From: Bretschneidera sinensis
Lineage: Eukaryota; Streptophyta; Magnoliopsida; Brassicales; Akaniaceae
Reading direction: 5' to 3'
Length of the DNA stretch: 64,000 nt
Assembly (NCBI GenBank): GCA_023935145.1
Contig: CM043698.1
Coordinates: forward strand, 68,499,501 to 68,563,500
The notes beneath the pieces were generated by a model. That model did not search any database. It had not been told where the DNA came from and saw nothing but the letters and a program-made list of their open reading frames with translations. Below are positions 44,696 through 56,433 of this stretch, in pieces. The translations under genes were made by a program, and so were the position numbers. The stretch's first letter is position 1; each line of letters opens with the position of its first letter.

Positions 44696-46085
44696 TGTTG
44701 TGAGTTTTAAATTACTCTCAAGTGCACGAGTCGTTTACAATATAATGTTGTGCAAGTGCGAGATCGAATCCACAGGGAATTGCGTTGTGAAAATATTTTT
44801 ATCTAAACTAAGCTTATTTTAACCTAGTTCCAAGTTTTGAATTGTCTTTAGCAAAACAAATATAAACTAAACTAAATTGATTTAAAGACTAATGATAAAA
44901 ACACTAAGGTTTCTGAATCCACCCCACCAAAGTAAAGCATATATCTTCACGTTCTATATAAAAATAATCTATCAAAACATTCCATGAATCCAACTTTAAA
45001 CAAATCACAACAAATATCCCAATTAAACCAAAACAATCTAATGTATCCGCTTTTAACAAATCACAAAGGATATCCAATTTAATCAAAAACGATTCGATGT
45101 ATCCATTAGATGAAACACACAGAATATCCAACATAACAATTTAAACGAATCAATCATAAGATTTTACTCAAATAATTGAACAGAACATTTATACTAAAAA
45201 AACATCAGAATTGTATAAACAAATCTGAAAATATTATGCCAAACAACGGCGAGGCTTCATCTTCAACCTTAGCTGAAGATTTTAGCCACTCATAATCATA
45301 AAACTAAAGTTCATAATAATAGTGCTAAACATTAAACTTTAAAACTAACAAAAGCAGTAAATTAAAAACTGACTATACATGAGGAGAAATTTCACTCGCT
45401 GTTGGGCGGCGTTTCCCCTCGTGGTAGCAAAGCCTTCGAGATCCACAAGAATGCTAGCAGAAGTCCTTAAGATTGCACCAAAATGGCACAAGGATTGCTT
45501 ACTAAAGATGAAGTGAAGAGGGGCTTATATAACAAAACATCACAAGTGCAATGTGTTTCCAATCCGATGTGGGATACTGCAGATTCCAGCTTTTGCTCTT
45601 TGACCTTTGTCTACTAAAACTGCCATAAATTTCTCTAAAAAAATCATTTTATTGATCCGTAAAATTCCCCAGAAAATAGACATCCGGATTTTTCCAAGCA
45701 TATATGGCTTATCTCCAGGTTCTTCCTAAATCAATATAGTTTAATCCTAAAAAATGGCTGATCTGTCATGCTGAAATCATGCACAACCTGACCTTTGTCT
45801 ACTAAAACTGCCATAACTTTCTCTAAAAAAATCATTTTAAATTCCTCAGAAAATAGACATCCGGATCTTTCCAAGCATATATGGCTCATCTCCTAGTTTT
45901 TCCTGAATCAATATAGTTTAATCCTCAAAAATAGCTGATTTGTACAAACAATTCAGGCAATTTAGTGAAACTCCTTTCCAAGCTTGTAAACTTGTAAAAC
46001 AACGAAAAACAACTCAAAGTAACAAATTCTTAAGCCAACAAATTTAAATTAAGGGGCCAAAATATGCAATATTTGACACTCATCA
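44696..46085 (-). repeat. L1, 3' LTR of D
   Basis: Plus strand TGTTGTGAGT to GACACTCATCA. It carries a ~188-bp tandem duplication (45601-45788 and 45789-45950) in U3, which L4 lacks. The USE is at 45565-45575, 33 bp from TATATAAG (45524-45531 on the minus strand). Confidence 0.9.
45524..45575 (-). promoter_or_regulatory. L1 core promoter: USE, 33 bp, TATA
   Basis: Minus strand ATCCCACATCG, 33 bp, TATATAAG. The same arrangement is found at 63605-63656 in L4, 57791-57842 in L2 and 62120-62171 in L3. Confidence 0.7.
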
Positions 46086-47482
46086 AATACCTTCAAACTT
46101 ACATTTTGCTAGTCCCTTAGCAAAACAAAATAAAAAACTAAATGAAAAACAAAGAACATAAAGATAAATTCATCACTCATGGTATCCAAAAATTTAAGGA
46201 GCACTCAAAACCATGATATTCATTCATGAGCAAGCTTAAAAAAGACATAACCCATTTTTGCAATGAATAGCAATTTTAAAACCTAATTACTTACAAGAGA
46301 CAAGCTAAGACATCACAAGCTTGAATCAGTGTAAAGTGAATTAGTATATATAGATGAGGTTTCCAAATAACTTCAATGTACAATGTCTCCATGTCTCAAG
46401 ATTCACAGAATTTCTCATCAGAATGAACAACGATGGCATAGTTTTATTTTATTTTTTTATAATTTTTTTAATTATAAGGCTCTGCTATGTTTAATTCCCT
46501 TAAGTTTTCTAATTGACCCATGTAGCGAGTGTTGAGTAAACGACTCCCAAACCAGATGGTTTTGGGGCATTAGGTGTAAAGACACCCCTAAGGACTTACT
46601 AACTCGAGTCAAAAATGCTACGAAACTAAACTGGCCTTAATACTACCAAGCAAAATTCCCACCTTTTGACGTCAACACTCACTGCTTACTGAGGTAAGAG
46701 GTCCAGTTACACAACAGAAAGTTTCATAATGATCATTATGAATAAAATTCCCACTTTTTGACTTGAACACTCACTGCTTATTGAGGCAAGAGGTCCAGTT
46801 ACTTAGTGGAAAGTTTATTGATGATCATTATAAAAAAAAAATTAATGTTTCTATGCCAAAGTGTTTATCCTACAAGTCATCCAGTTTCAGTTAAGATAAG
46901 GAAACGTACACATTAAAATCACATGTCATACCTCACACAATTTGTGCTAATGTGCTAGTGTTAGATTAGATCAAACATGTGAATTCTCAAATGCTTAAAG
47001 TAAGTAACTAAATTTTAAAACTTTATCACCAGATCATGTGTTCAAACTTTTAAGCTCACCAATGACATCACATCACAGTATTTGTTTAGATCAACAAAAA
47101 TTTCAAAATAATATGAGCATGTGTTTACTTTCTTTCTTTTTCTTTTTTTTTTAAATGAAGAAAAACAACAACAAATTAGGATAAAGTGTGTGTAATGTGT
47201 CTCTCATACCCCCAAACTTAAATTACACATTGACCCCAATATGTGAATAATATGGAAAGAGCTGACATGGGATATGGAGAACTATCTGGACTGGTCTGGC
47301 TCATAGCATACCCCCAAACTTGAACAGAATTACGCGATGTCCCTGAAAAAAATAAAGACTGGAAAACAAAAGAAACACTAGAAATAAAAAGTAACAAGGA
47401 ATATGTAAAATAATAAATAAACAGAAAGAATATGTTGTGGGGTGCCTCCCATGAGCGCTAATTTTAACGTCTTCAGACAGAC
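46086..47482 (-). other. 3' untranslated region of D
   Basis: The conserved block lies at 47438-47482. PPT-like tracts (AAGTTTGGGGG on the minus strand) are at 47311-47321 and 47209-47219; the one next to L1 (46086-46101) is degraded. Non-coding. It also holds a local duplication of a GTTACTGAGGCAAGAG-like phrase (about 46670-46810). Confidence 0.75.
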
Positions 47483-48909
47483 CCAGCATTAGTAATCGTG
47501 CCCAACTAGGCGCTCCACCATCTGATCAATAAATGGGAGTGGAAAATGATCATTCCTTATGGCAGCATTCAACTTACGGTAGCCTAGACACACTCTCCAT
47601 CCTGACTAAACATGAGTTAGCACCAACTCGTCATCCTTATGCTTCACTACCGTCAATCCAGTCTGCTTTGGCACAACATGAATCGGGCTCACCCACTTGC
47701 TATCAAAGATTGGATAAATGATCCCTACATCCAACAACTTTATCACTTCAGTCCTCATAACCTCTTGCATAGTTGGATTGAGCCTTCTTTGTGGCTCCCT
47801 CGATGGCTTGGCATTCTCCTCCAAATGTAACTTGGGCATCACCACGGAGGGGTTGATTCCCTTGACATCCTCAATAGTCCAGCCGATAGCTTCCTTGTGC
47901 TCTCTTAAAACATCCACTAATTTCTCCTCTTGAGCCTCAACCAAATCTAAAACTATAATCACAGGCAAAGAATCTGCTGGACCTAGGAACTTATACTTAA
48001 GATTGTCCGGTAAAGGCTTAAGTTCCTTCTTGGGGGGTTCAGGTGTTGTGGTCTCCTCAATCTCACCACTCTTCTGAGGAACAGACTCCAAAGTAGCATT
48101 TGCTTGCTCAAGCAACTTATCCAAATCCAAATCCTCCCCAAACTAAGCAAAGCATGCCTCTAAGGGGTCCTCAATGCTTGATTCACCCACAGTCTCCTCT
48201 ATCTTATTGCTCTCCCGAGGAGCAGACTCCAAGATAACATTTGCTTGCTCAAGTAGCTTATCCAAATCCACATCCTCTCCAAACTGAGCAAAGCATGCCT
48301 CTACAATATCCTCAGACTGCCCTCATTTTTTGAGCGCTTGTAATCTCTCAGGGTAAGGCACTTTAGGTACAAACGACCCAGGAAGATCCTTAATGGTAGG
48401 TGTGGCTGTAGATGTCTCAGCATCTCTCTTCTCCTTATTGCCACTTTCTTGCCCTTGCTGCATAACAGGGTTCTCTTCCACTTGATTGTCCACTTGTCTC
48501 CCATACCTCAATGTGGCTATCGATTGCACTTGTTCATGTCTATGTATAGGAGTCAATGAATTTTTAACCGCAAACTGTTCCTTCAGGTTGGGCACAGGTT
48601 GACTGGGAAACTTTCCATTCTCTCATTCACCCACGTGACTTGCGATTTGATCCATTTGACTCTCTATCTTGGCAATCACTTTTGTGTTTACTATTTACGC
48701 ACTCCTTACTTCACTGATGGAGTGGTTGGTCATCTTCATAAAATCTTTGAGGGCATCCTCCAAAGACTATGAAACCGGCGTTGGCGCTTGAGTGAGAGCT
48801 TAGTAAGCGGGTGATGGTGCTGGATGAGCTGAACGACCATAACTTGGAGCTGGTAGAGGAAATCCGGGAGGGTATTGATTGTGAGCATGATGAAGGGCTC
48901 CTCCTTGAT
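47483..48909 (-). pseudogene. D gag C-terminus fused to RT start, pol deleted
   Basis: The minus strand reads gag C-terminal sequence with Gln-rich and acidic repeats (DLDKLLEQANATLES type units), then LPDNLKYKFLGPADSLPVII, EHKEAIGWTIEDVKGI and the RT start KLLDVGIIYPIFDSKWVSP. It ends after DQMVERLVGH at about 47510, close to the conserved 3' block. E has the same end point. Stops at about 48140 and 47605. The rest of RT, RNase H and integrase are gone. Element C interrupts it at 48909. Confidence 0.8.
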
Positions 48910-50186
48910 TGATAGGTGCTTAAATAGTCATATTTAAGCCCCTAATTTACACTTGTTAGACTCTTTACCTAGCTAATTATATGGATTTTACTTCATTTTC
49001 GTATTTTATGTATTTTTCTCAAGACTTGGACAAAAAGATAATAAATTGGAGCTTTTAGGAGCAAAAATGAAGTTCTGCCATCCAGCAAGGTGCGCTCGAG
49101 CACACCTCATTGAGATCGAGCGCACAAGGACAATAGTGCACTTGAAGAAGGCTCAAGCGCACACCTGCGCTCGAGCACAATCCGCATACGCTCGAGCGCA
49201 ATTACTCCAGAGGCGGCAGAAGCCAGAATTAGAAAGAAGTCCTCCGACTCCAAATAGGAATTAGGGTTTCAGGACCCTATAAATAGCCTTGTAAAAACAC
49301 ATAATAGATCATCTTTTGTTCTAGACTCGAAGTAGAGAGCTTAGGGGAGGAATTGACGACTCGTCTCCCGAGACTTCTTCGGTTTTAGTTTTCAGTTTTT
49401 ATTTTCATAATGTTTAGCATGTTTATTCTACTTAGCATGTGTAACTAAACACCTATAGGGCTTGATTGAAGCCCTAGTTATGATTTTCCACATATCTATT
49501 CATTGACTATCTTTGCTATAGCCCTGTCTGAATGTTTAACTTGATTAATACCTGTTTGTATTTAAATTCCTCGTATGTGTGTGCCTAATCAACATATGCA
49601 TGTGGTATGGATAGGTTAGTCGGATCAATTTGGATGACCGAGTCCTGGGTTCGATATTAGTAACAAGGGATATCCACACCGGATTCCCAGGTTAATCAAC
49701 ATGAGAAACCGGAAGCAGACTAAGCCCTAGGTCCTGTGTGGTTGCCGATCTTCACAGCCCTCATGCTCTCTTAAAGAACAACTCAATATACACCCACGCT
49801 GAATCCCTTAAGAGAGAAAAGAGTTAGAGTATACACCATACCTAACTCGTTGCATAGGGAGATCAATAGCCTAAGGTGTGGACCAAGCCCTTAGGTTGGC
49901 AACCATTAGATATTCATGATAAGGCTAGAGCATTGAAAATTTACTTAGTGGGAAAGTATAATTAGGGTGGATATCTTAGTCCTATATTCTCATTATTGTT
50001 ATTCACTCATAATCAACTATTATTTCTCTTTTCAAACTTGAAGAAATTAGTCCTAGAAATAAATTCACCAATCCCTATGGAAATGATCTCGTACTTGCAC
50101 ACTATGCTACCACAGACCTTGTGCACTTACAAGTAAAACGAGTGCGATTATTTACATATTAATTTAGGTAGATAATTAGCACAACA
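48910..50186 (+). repeat. 5' LTR of C
   Basis: Starts TGATAGGTGC and ends TTAGCACAACA. Diverged from the LTRs of A but alignable throughout. CGCTCGAGCRCA-type repeats at 49090-49205. TATA box CCCTATAAATA at about 49279; no USE found. Confidence 0.9.
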
Positions 50187-50192
50187 AGTTTT

Positions 50193-50209
50193 TGGCGCTG
50201 TTGTCGGGG
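50193..50209 (+). other. primer-binding site of C, tRNA-Asp type
   Basis: TGGCGCTGTTGTCGGGG has two mismatches to the tRNA-Asp complement and lies six bases after the LTR. Confidence 0.88.
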
Positions 50210-50553
50210 ATTGCACTAAATTTCTTTTTAGTATTAATTTTTCATTTAAATATTGCTGTTTTTAAAATTATTATCTTATAATTCTAATTTTCTTTTTCTC
50301 TGTTTCAGGTACTCCTCTGTGCCACTTGCGATCGAGCGCACCTTCCTGTGCGATCGAGTGCAATTGAGGCAAAGAGTGCTCCGAACAGCAGTGTCTGACT
50401 GCTGAACTCACATATCAGCCACCAATTCATGCACGAACGTCGTCCAAGAATCCAGCAATCCTTCCCTTTGATATCGAGCTTGAGAAATCTATCCGACAAA
50501 GGTTTAGGAATAACTCGGAAAAAATAAGAGAAGAGAGTGAGGAAGAGATACCA

Positions 50554-51820
50554 ATGGCAGAACAAATAGCTGAACCACAACCCCCTGAACGAAGGCCGAT
50601 GAAGCAATCCTTCATCCCTCAGAACCTCGAACAACCGTCATGCATTGCGTATCAACCTGAGGCGGAAGGAAACTATTACATATCGCCGCAAATACTCAGT
50701 GCACTAACTCACTTTAAGGGTACACCTAGTGAGGATCCTCATCTACACCTTCGAGAGTTCTTCGACCTCTGCAAATTCCAGCACATCCGAGGATTAGACC
50801 AAGAAGGAATAAGGTTAATTCTTTTCCCCTTTTCCTTGAAATATAATGCTAAAGTATGGTATAATTCTTTGTCTGCAGTTTCCATCCACACTTGGGAGGA
50901 GTTGGCGAGCAAATTTCTAAAAAAAGTTTTTCCCAGCCCAGAAGACACGGCAAATGAGGAAAGAAATACAATCCTTCCAACAAAAAGATGGGGATCTGTT
51001 CTTCGAGGCATGGGGACACTTCAACGAGCTACTACTCAAGTGCCCACACCACAATCTACCCAATGATGAACTGGTACAAGCCTTTTATGAAGGTTTAAGT
51101 GATTCTAACAAAAATATTGTTGATTCAGGTTATGGAGGAGTGCTGATGGAAAAAAGCAGCGAAGCGACGATGGAACTATTCGAAACCCTAAGCGAACACA
51201 CATAGCAGTTCTCCTTACGAGGTAGACATATAACCAAAAGTAAAGATCATTAGCAATCTAATTTTGTGGGTCCGAACAATTATCCACCAAAGAACAACCC
51301 TTATGCCAACACATATAACCCTGGATGGCGGAATCACCCGAACTTTTCATGGAGCAACAACCAAAACAATCAAAGGCAGCAAAGAACTTTCCAACCAGTA
51401 ACCCAACCTGCTCCTGAACCAAAGAAGAATGACCTTGAAAGCCTGGTGAGACAATTAGCAACTCAACAACAACAGATCATGACTTCACAAGACCAGTTCA
51501 TGGTAAAAGAAAGACAGTTCCGGACCGAACTAAGGCAAACCACAGCAAAACATGAACAAGCCATCCAAAGGATAGAAGTACAAATAGGACAATTAGCTGA
51601 GGAGGTGAGCAGTAGAAAGCAAAAGGAGATTCCAACACAGCACCTTGGGGGATATCAACAACTTAAAGCTGTCACGACTCTCAGAAATGGTAAAGTAATA
51701 GGGATCGATGAATCCGCAACAACATCAAAGGTAAGGGAGACGGAGAAGGTGAATGCACCACCCTTCCCGCAGAGATTAATAAAACAAAAGAATGAGAATA
51801 AATTACTTTATATTTTTTAA
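50554..51820 (+). pseudogene. C gag without zinc knuckle
   Basis: Start MAEQIAEPQPPERRP at 50554. The capsid region (HLHLREFFDLCKFQHI, VWYNSLSAVSIHTWEELASK) runs to about 50935, where a one-base shift in an A/T run passes it to the frame 50954-51205 (FQQKDGDLFFEAWGHFNELL, LVQAFYEGLSD). After SEHT there is a stop, and the frame from 51266 begins with GPNNYPPKNNPYANTYNPGW. The stretch that should carry the CCHC knuckle, which A still has (CAICSHFDHTTETC), is absent. A Gln-rich tail follows (TAKHEQAIQRIEVQIGQLAE). Confidence 0.82.
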
Positions 51821-52869
51821 ACCTTACGAAAAGTTGAAATAAACATCCCTTTGTTAGATGCAATTCAACAGATCCCAGCTTATGCTAAATTTCTAAAGGA
51901 ATGTTGCACTCATAAAAGAAAATTTCAAGAACATGAGACTGTAGCCTTAACTGAAGAGGTAAGTGCTGTGCTATTAAGAAAACACCCACCAAAACCAAAA
52001 GATCTGGGTAGTTTTACTATTCCCTATAGGATAGGTGATCAGTTATTTGAACAAGCATTACTAGATTTGGGGGCGGGTGTAAATTTGCTACCATATACGG
52101 TATTTGCAACCCTAGGATTGGGGGAGCTGCAACCTACTTCCATTATCTTGCAATTGGCAGAAAGAAGTGTAAAAAGACCTAGAGGTATTCTTGAGGATGT
52201 CCTAGTAAAAGTAGGTGAGTTCATTCTACCCGTAGATTTTATTGTGTTAGATATGGAGGAATGCCCCATGCCATTACTCTTGCTCATCATTTTAGGTGGA
52301 CCCTTCATGAGAACGACTGATACAAAAATTTGTGTAAAAAATGGTACAGTAAGTATGAAAGTAAATGGGGAGAAAATAGAATTCAAAATATTTGATGCAT
52401 TAAAATTACCTCAAGATGATATGGACTGCTTTAATGTATGTATGATACAAAAAAATTTTGAGCAAGTTTTTCAGGTCCAGCACGTTGATCCCTTGGAGAC
52501 TACTCTTACTCATAGCCTTACAACTATGGATATTGAGCAAAGATCAGAAGATATCACTAATCGCATCATGAAAACTGTGCACCTTCTTGAGGCTTCTCCA
52601 AAATATTCAAGTAAGTATGCTCCTCCATTTGAAACTCTCATGCCCACTAATACCACTCTTCTTCTTTCAATTGTCCAGGCACCAATTTTGGAATTACAGC
52701 AGTTGCCGGAACATCTAACTTATGCCTATTTGGGAGAAAAGAAAACATTACCGGTAATTGTGGCTGCTAATTTGAGTATGGGAGAAGAAGACAAATTATT
52801 GAGAGTTTTAAGGGAGCACAGATCCGCCATTGGATGGACCATTGCTAACATCAAGGGAATAAGTCTGTA
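51821..52869 (+). pseudogene. C aspartic protease and linker, open
   Basis: An open frame of 339 codons from 51851. The active site DLGAGVNLLPY has its Asp at codon 72, then LQLAERSVKRPRGILEDVLV and FIVLDMEECPMP; the usual ILGRPF is ILGGPF. After it come DCFNVCMIQKNF, VDPLETTLTHSL, LPEHLTYAYLGEKKTLPVIV and EHRSAIGWTIANIKGI, the linker to RT. It may start inside a longer polyprotein frame, so 51851 is only the first Met. Possibly still folded, but cut off from gag and RT by stops. Confidence 0.85.
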
Positions 52870-54322
52870 AAAATGCATGCATAATATATAACTTGAGGAT
52901 GAAGCAAGGCCCACGTGAGACACTCAAAGAAGACTTAGCCCGCACATGAAAGAGGTAGTAAAGACTGAGATATTGAAACTCTTAGATGTTGGCATCATCT
53001 ACTCTATTTCTGACAGTAAGTGGGTAAGCCCGGTTCAAGTTGTTCCTAAAAAGAGTGGGATCACAGTAATGAAAAATGAAAATGAAGAGCTCATACCCAC
53101 AAGAAAAACAACCGGTTGGAGAGTATGTATTAACTACCGGAAATTAAACAAGGTCACTCGAAAAGATCACTTCCCTTTGACATTTATTGATCAAATGTTA
53201 GAAAGACTAGCTGGCCACAGTTACTATTGTTTCTTGGATGGGTACAATGGATACAACCAGATTGCCATAACCCCTGAAGACTAAGAAAAGACTACCTTTA
53301 CTTGTCTTTTCGGTACATTCGCTTATCGAAGAATACCATTTAGGTTACGCAACGCACCAGCCACTTTTCAAATATGTATGATGAGCATATTTTTCGATAT
53401 GGTGGAGAAATACATTGAGGTATTCATGGACGACTTCAGTTTCTTTGGGTCCAGTTTTGATGAATGCCTAAATCATTTAGAGAGCATCCTAAAGAGATGT
53501 GAAGAAAGTAACTTGGTGCTAAATTGGGAAAAATGTCACTTCATGGTTCAACAAGGCATTGTGTTGGGTCACTCCATCTCCAACAGAGGTATTGAAGTAG
53601 ACAAGGCCAAAATTGACATTATTTCAAAGCTACCTCCCCCTCTCACAGTCAAGGGTGTTAGAAGCTTCCTCGGACATGCTGGTTTTTATAGACGATTTAT
53701 CAAGGACTTCTCTAAAGTCTCAAGACCTCTGTGTGCATTGTTAGCTAAAGATACCAAATTCAAATGGACTGACAATTGTATGACAGCTTTCAACACACTT
53801 AAAGATGTTCTAACCTCAGCTCCGATAATGATGGCACCAGATTGGAGCCTTCCATTTGAGTTAATGTGTTATGCTAGTGATTTTGCTTTGGGAGCCTTCT
53901 TCGGTCAAAGAATCAATAAGGTACCTCATGCTGTCTTCTATGCTTCTAGAACTTTAAATGATGCTCAGCTTAACTACTCCACTACTAAAAAAGAATTGTT
54001 AGCTGTTATTTTTGCTTTAGAGAAGTTTAGATCATATCTAATTAGTTCAAAAGTTATTGTTTATACTGACCATGCTGCTTTGAGATATCTATTTTCTAAA
54101 AAGGATGCAAAGCCTAGGTTAATCAGATGGGTACTCCTACTGCAAGAATTCGATTTGGAAATCAAAGACAAGAAGGGCAGTGAGAATGTGGTTGCAGATC
54201 ACTTATCAAGACTACCCTATGAGAACGATACTAATGAATTGCCTTTAAATGAGAACTTCCTTGATGAGCAATTATTCACACTAGAGGTAAAACTCCTATG
54301 GTATGCAGATATTGTCAATTAT
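52870..54322 (+). pseudogene. C reverse transcriptase and RNase H
   Basis: RT begins LLDVGIIYSISDSKWVSPVQ, with CINYRKLNKVTRKDHFPL and YYCFLDGYNGYNQIAI. A TAA at 53282 interrupts; the frame then goes on with [26 protein letters not shown] and the intact catalytic box FMDD (53423-53434). [18 protein letters not shown] and [12 protein letters not shown] follow. RNase H has [32 protein letters not shown] and [12 protein letters not shown]. The RT is the least damaged in the window: besides the 53282 stop, only the foldback insertion at 54323 breaks the frame toward integrase. Confidence 0.88.
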
Positions 54323-54368
54323 CATAGGAGTTTACCATAGGAGTTAGATAATTGACAATTATCTAACT
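54290..54368. repeat. nested inverted repeats made by a 40-bp foldback insertion
   Basis: 54323-54362 interrupts the expected codons IVNY-LTAK. The insert contains inverse copies of its own flanks. Pairs: 54342-54354 with 54356-54368 (13 bp, one-base loop), 54314-54323 with 54347-54356 (10 bp), and 54290-54303 with 54333-54345 (13 of 14). The length of 40 shifts the frame between RNase H and integrase. Confidence 0.9.
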
Positions 54369-55694
54369 GCTAAAGTTTTTCCCCCAGGTATGACAACACA
54401 AGGAAAGAAGCAGTTGATATCCATGTCTCAACACTACCATTGGGACGATCCCTACCTTTTCAAATTCTGTCCCGATCAGATCATACGACGATGTGTCTCG
54501 GAAGAGGAGCATTTGAGTTTATTGCAACACTGCCACTAATTTGCTTGTGGAGGACATTTTGGGGCCAAGAAGACAGCACTTAAGGTACTATAATCCAGAT
54601 TTTATTAGCCTACTTTATTTAAAGACGCCTTCACATTCTGCAACTCTTGTGATAGATGCCAACGAACAGGTAACATCTCATCCCGAAATCAAATGCCCCT
54701 ACAAAATATCCACATAGCAGAACTTTTTGATGTATGGGGCATTGATCTCATGGGTCCCTTCCCTAACTCATTTGGTAATTTATATATTCTTGTGGGAGTG
54801 GATTATGTGTCTAAATGGGTTGAGGCAGTCCCCTCAAAGACTAATGATCACAAAGTGGTATTAAAGTTTCTACAGGATAACATTTTTACCCGGTTTGGAA
54901 CACCAAGAGCAATCATCAATGATGGAGGCAGCCACTTTCATCATCATTCTTTTGCTGCACTCATCAGAAAATATAGCATAACCCATAAAGTTGGCACCCC
55001 ATACCACCCTCAGACTAGTGGCCAAGTGGAGATAAGTAACCGAGAAATCAAAAGCATCTTGGAGAGAACAGTAAACCCCAATTGAAAGGACTGGTCCTTA
55101 AGACTCAACGATGCTCTATGGGCATATCGAACAGCTTATAAAACACCTATTGGGATGTCCCCATACCATCTAGTCTTCGGAAAAGCATGCCATCTACCCG
55201 TAGAACTTGATCATCGAGCATATTGGGCAATTAAACAATTCAACTTTGACATGAAACAAACATGTGAGAAAAGAATGCTACATTTAAATGAGCTAGAAGA
55301 GTTGCGGTATGATGCATATGAGAATGCCAAGCTTTACAAGGAAAGGGCAAAGGCCTATCACGACAAAAAATTAGTGCGAAAAGAGTTTCACGTGGGACAA
55401 AGAGTACTACCTTACAATTCAAGATTGAGGTTGTTCCCTAGCAAATTAAAATCCCGTTGGGCTGGTCCATATGTGGTCACCAAGGTCTTTCCTCATGGAG
55501 CTTTGGAAATTCATGACCCCTATAATAATCACACTTTTACAGTCAATGGGCACCGCGTCAAACCGTACCTCGATCTCACAATACCTCCTCGGGATGAGGA
55601 CCTGACACTTCAAAATGTGCACTATATAACTGATCCACAGGCGCCTGACCTGCCTAAATTCCTAGTTTCTGTCACACATAATGTCATCACTTAA
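54363..55694 (+). pseudogene. C integrase with complete DD35E triad
   Basis: The zinc segment reads HCH-stop-FACGGHFGAKKTAL and [12 protein letters not shown] (about 54520-54670). The core has Asp in GIDLMGPFP, Asp in INDGGSHF and Glu in GQVEISNRE with exactly 35 residues between the second Asp and the Glu. A stop follows NPN at 55083, then [20 protein letters not shown] and a C-terminal domain with [20 protein letters not shown] and NGHRVKPYL, ending at 55694. It inserts the cDNA in the host genome when intact. Three or so stops only. Confidence 0.85.
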
Positions 55695-56433
55695 GGCAGA
55701 GCGATCGAGTGCAATACTCCCTGCAATCAAGTGCAGTTACACCAGAAGTTACCTCCTGCACCCGACACCTTCTTGACTGCACCCACTGATGATCAGCAGT
55801 GAGGAGATACCCCGTCTGGCTGAAGACGTTAAACTTAGCACTCATGGGAGGCCCCCCAGACATATCCTTTTCATTTTAGTACTTTTCATTTATTTCTAAT
55901 CATATTTACATGTCTACTATTTATATTCCGGAACAACATTTGTTTTCCTTTGTCAGGTACTTAGTGCATGCATCCAGTTCAAGTTTGGGGGCGTATACAA
56001 GCAAGCAAACAACCTAGTTCTCCATCTCCCAGGTCAGATCTTTCCATGCCACACACATTGAGGACAATGTGCATTTAAGTTTGAGGGTAGTGGGAGATAC
56101 TAGATACTATCACACACGCACTTAAAATACATGCGCACACATTAAGTCCCAGTTTTTTTTTTAGGAAGATAAATGCATGTTCTTTTGATAAACAAAAATT
56201 TTGGTTAATTTAAAATTTGATAACACTTCATTAGTAAGCTTAAAAGCTAGAACACATAGTCTTGCAATAGGAGTTTTACAAAGTTTAGTTAACTACCTCA
56301 AGGCACCTAAGAACTCACGAGTTTGATCCAAATTTGCACAAGCATATTTAGCACGCATTTGTGTTGGGTATAACATATAATTCTTCTGTATTGTTTCCAT
56401 TACCTAAACTGTAATCGGATAATTGGCACAACA
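55695..56433 (+). other. 3' region of C and residual LTR end
   Basis: Directly after the last pol codon come two GATCGAGTGCA-type repeats (55701-55738), then the conserved block 55814-55858, and PPT-like tracts at 55981-55991 and 56077-56087. The match to the 3' region of A ends at GTAATCGGATAA (56411-56422), after which the last bases of an LTR follow and stop at 56433. Confidence 0.82.

Larger units (their letters stand above)
48910..56433 (+). mobile_element. Athila/Tat-like element C with full pol, 3' LTR deleted
   Basis: 5' LTR 48910-50186, PBS, gag, protease, RT, RNase H, integrase and part of the 3' region. The left flank TTGAT (48905-48909) and right flank CTGAT (56434-56438) agree at four of five bases, and the gag of D continues on both sides. 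Only about the last 15 bases of the 3' LTR (ATTGGCACAACA end) remain, joined to the 3' untranslated region. A relative of A in LTR and 3' region, and the likely type of autonomous partner for it (inference). Confidence 0.88.
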
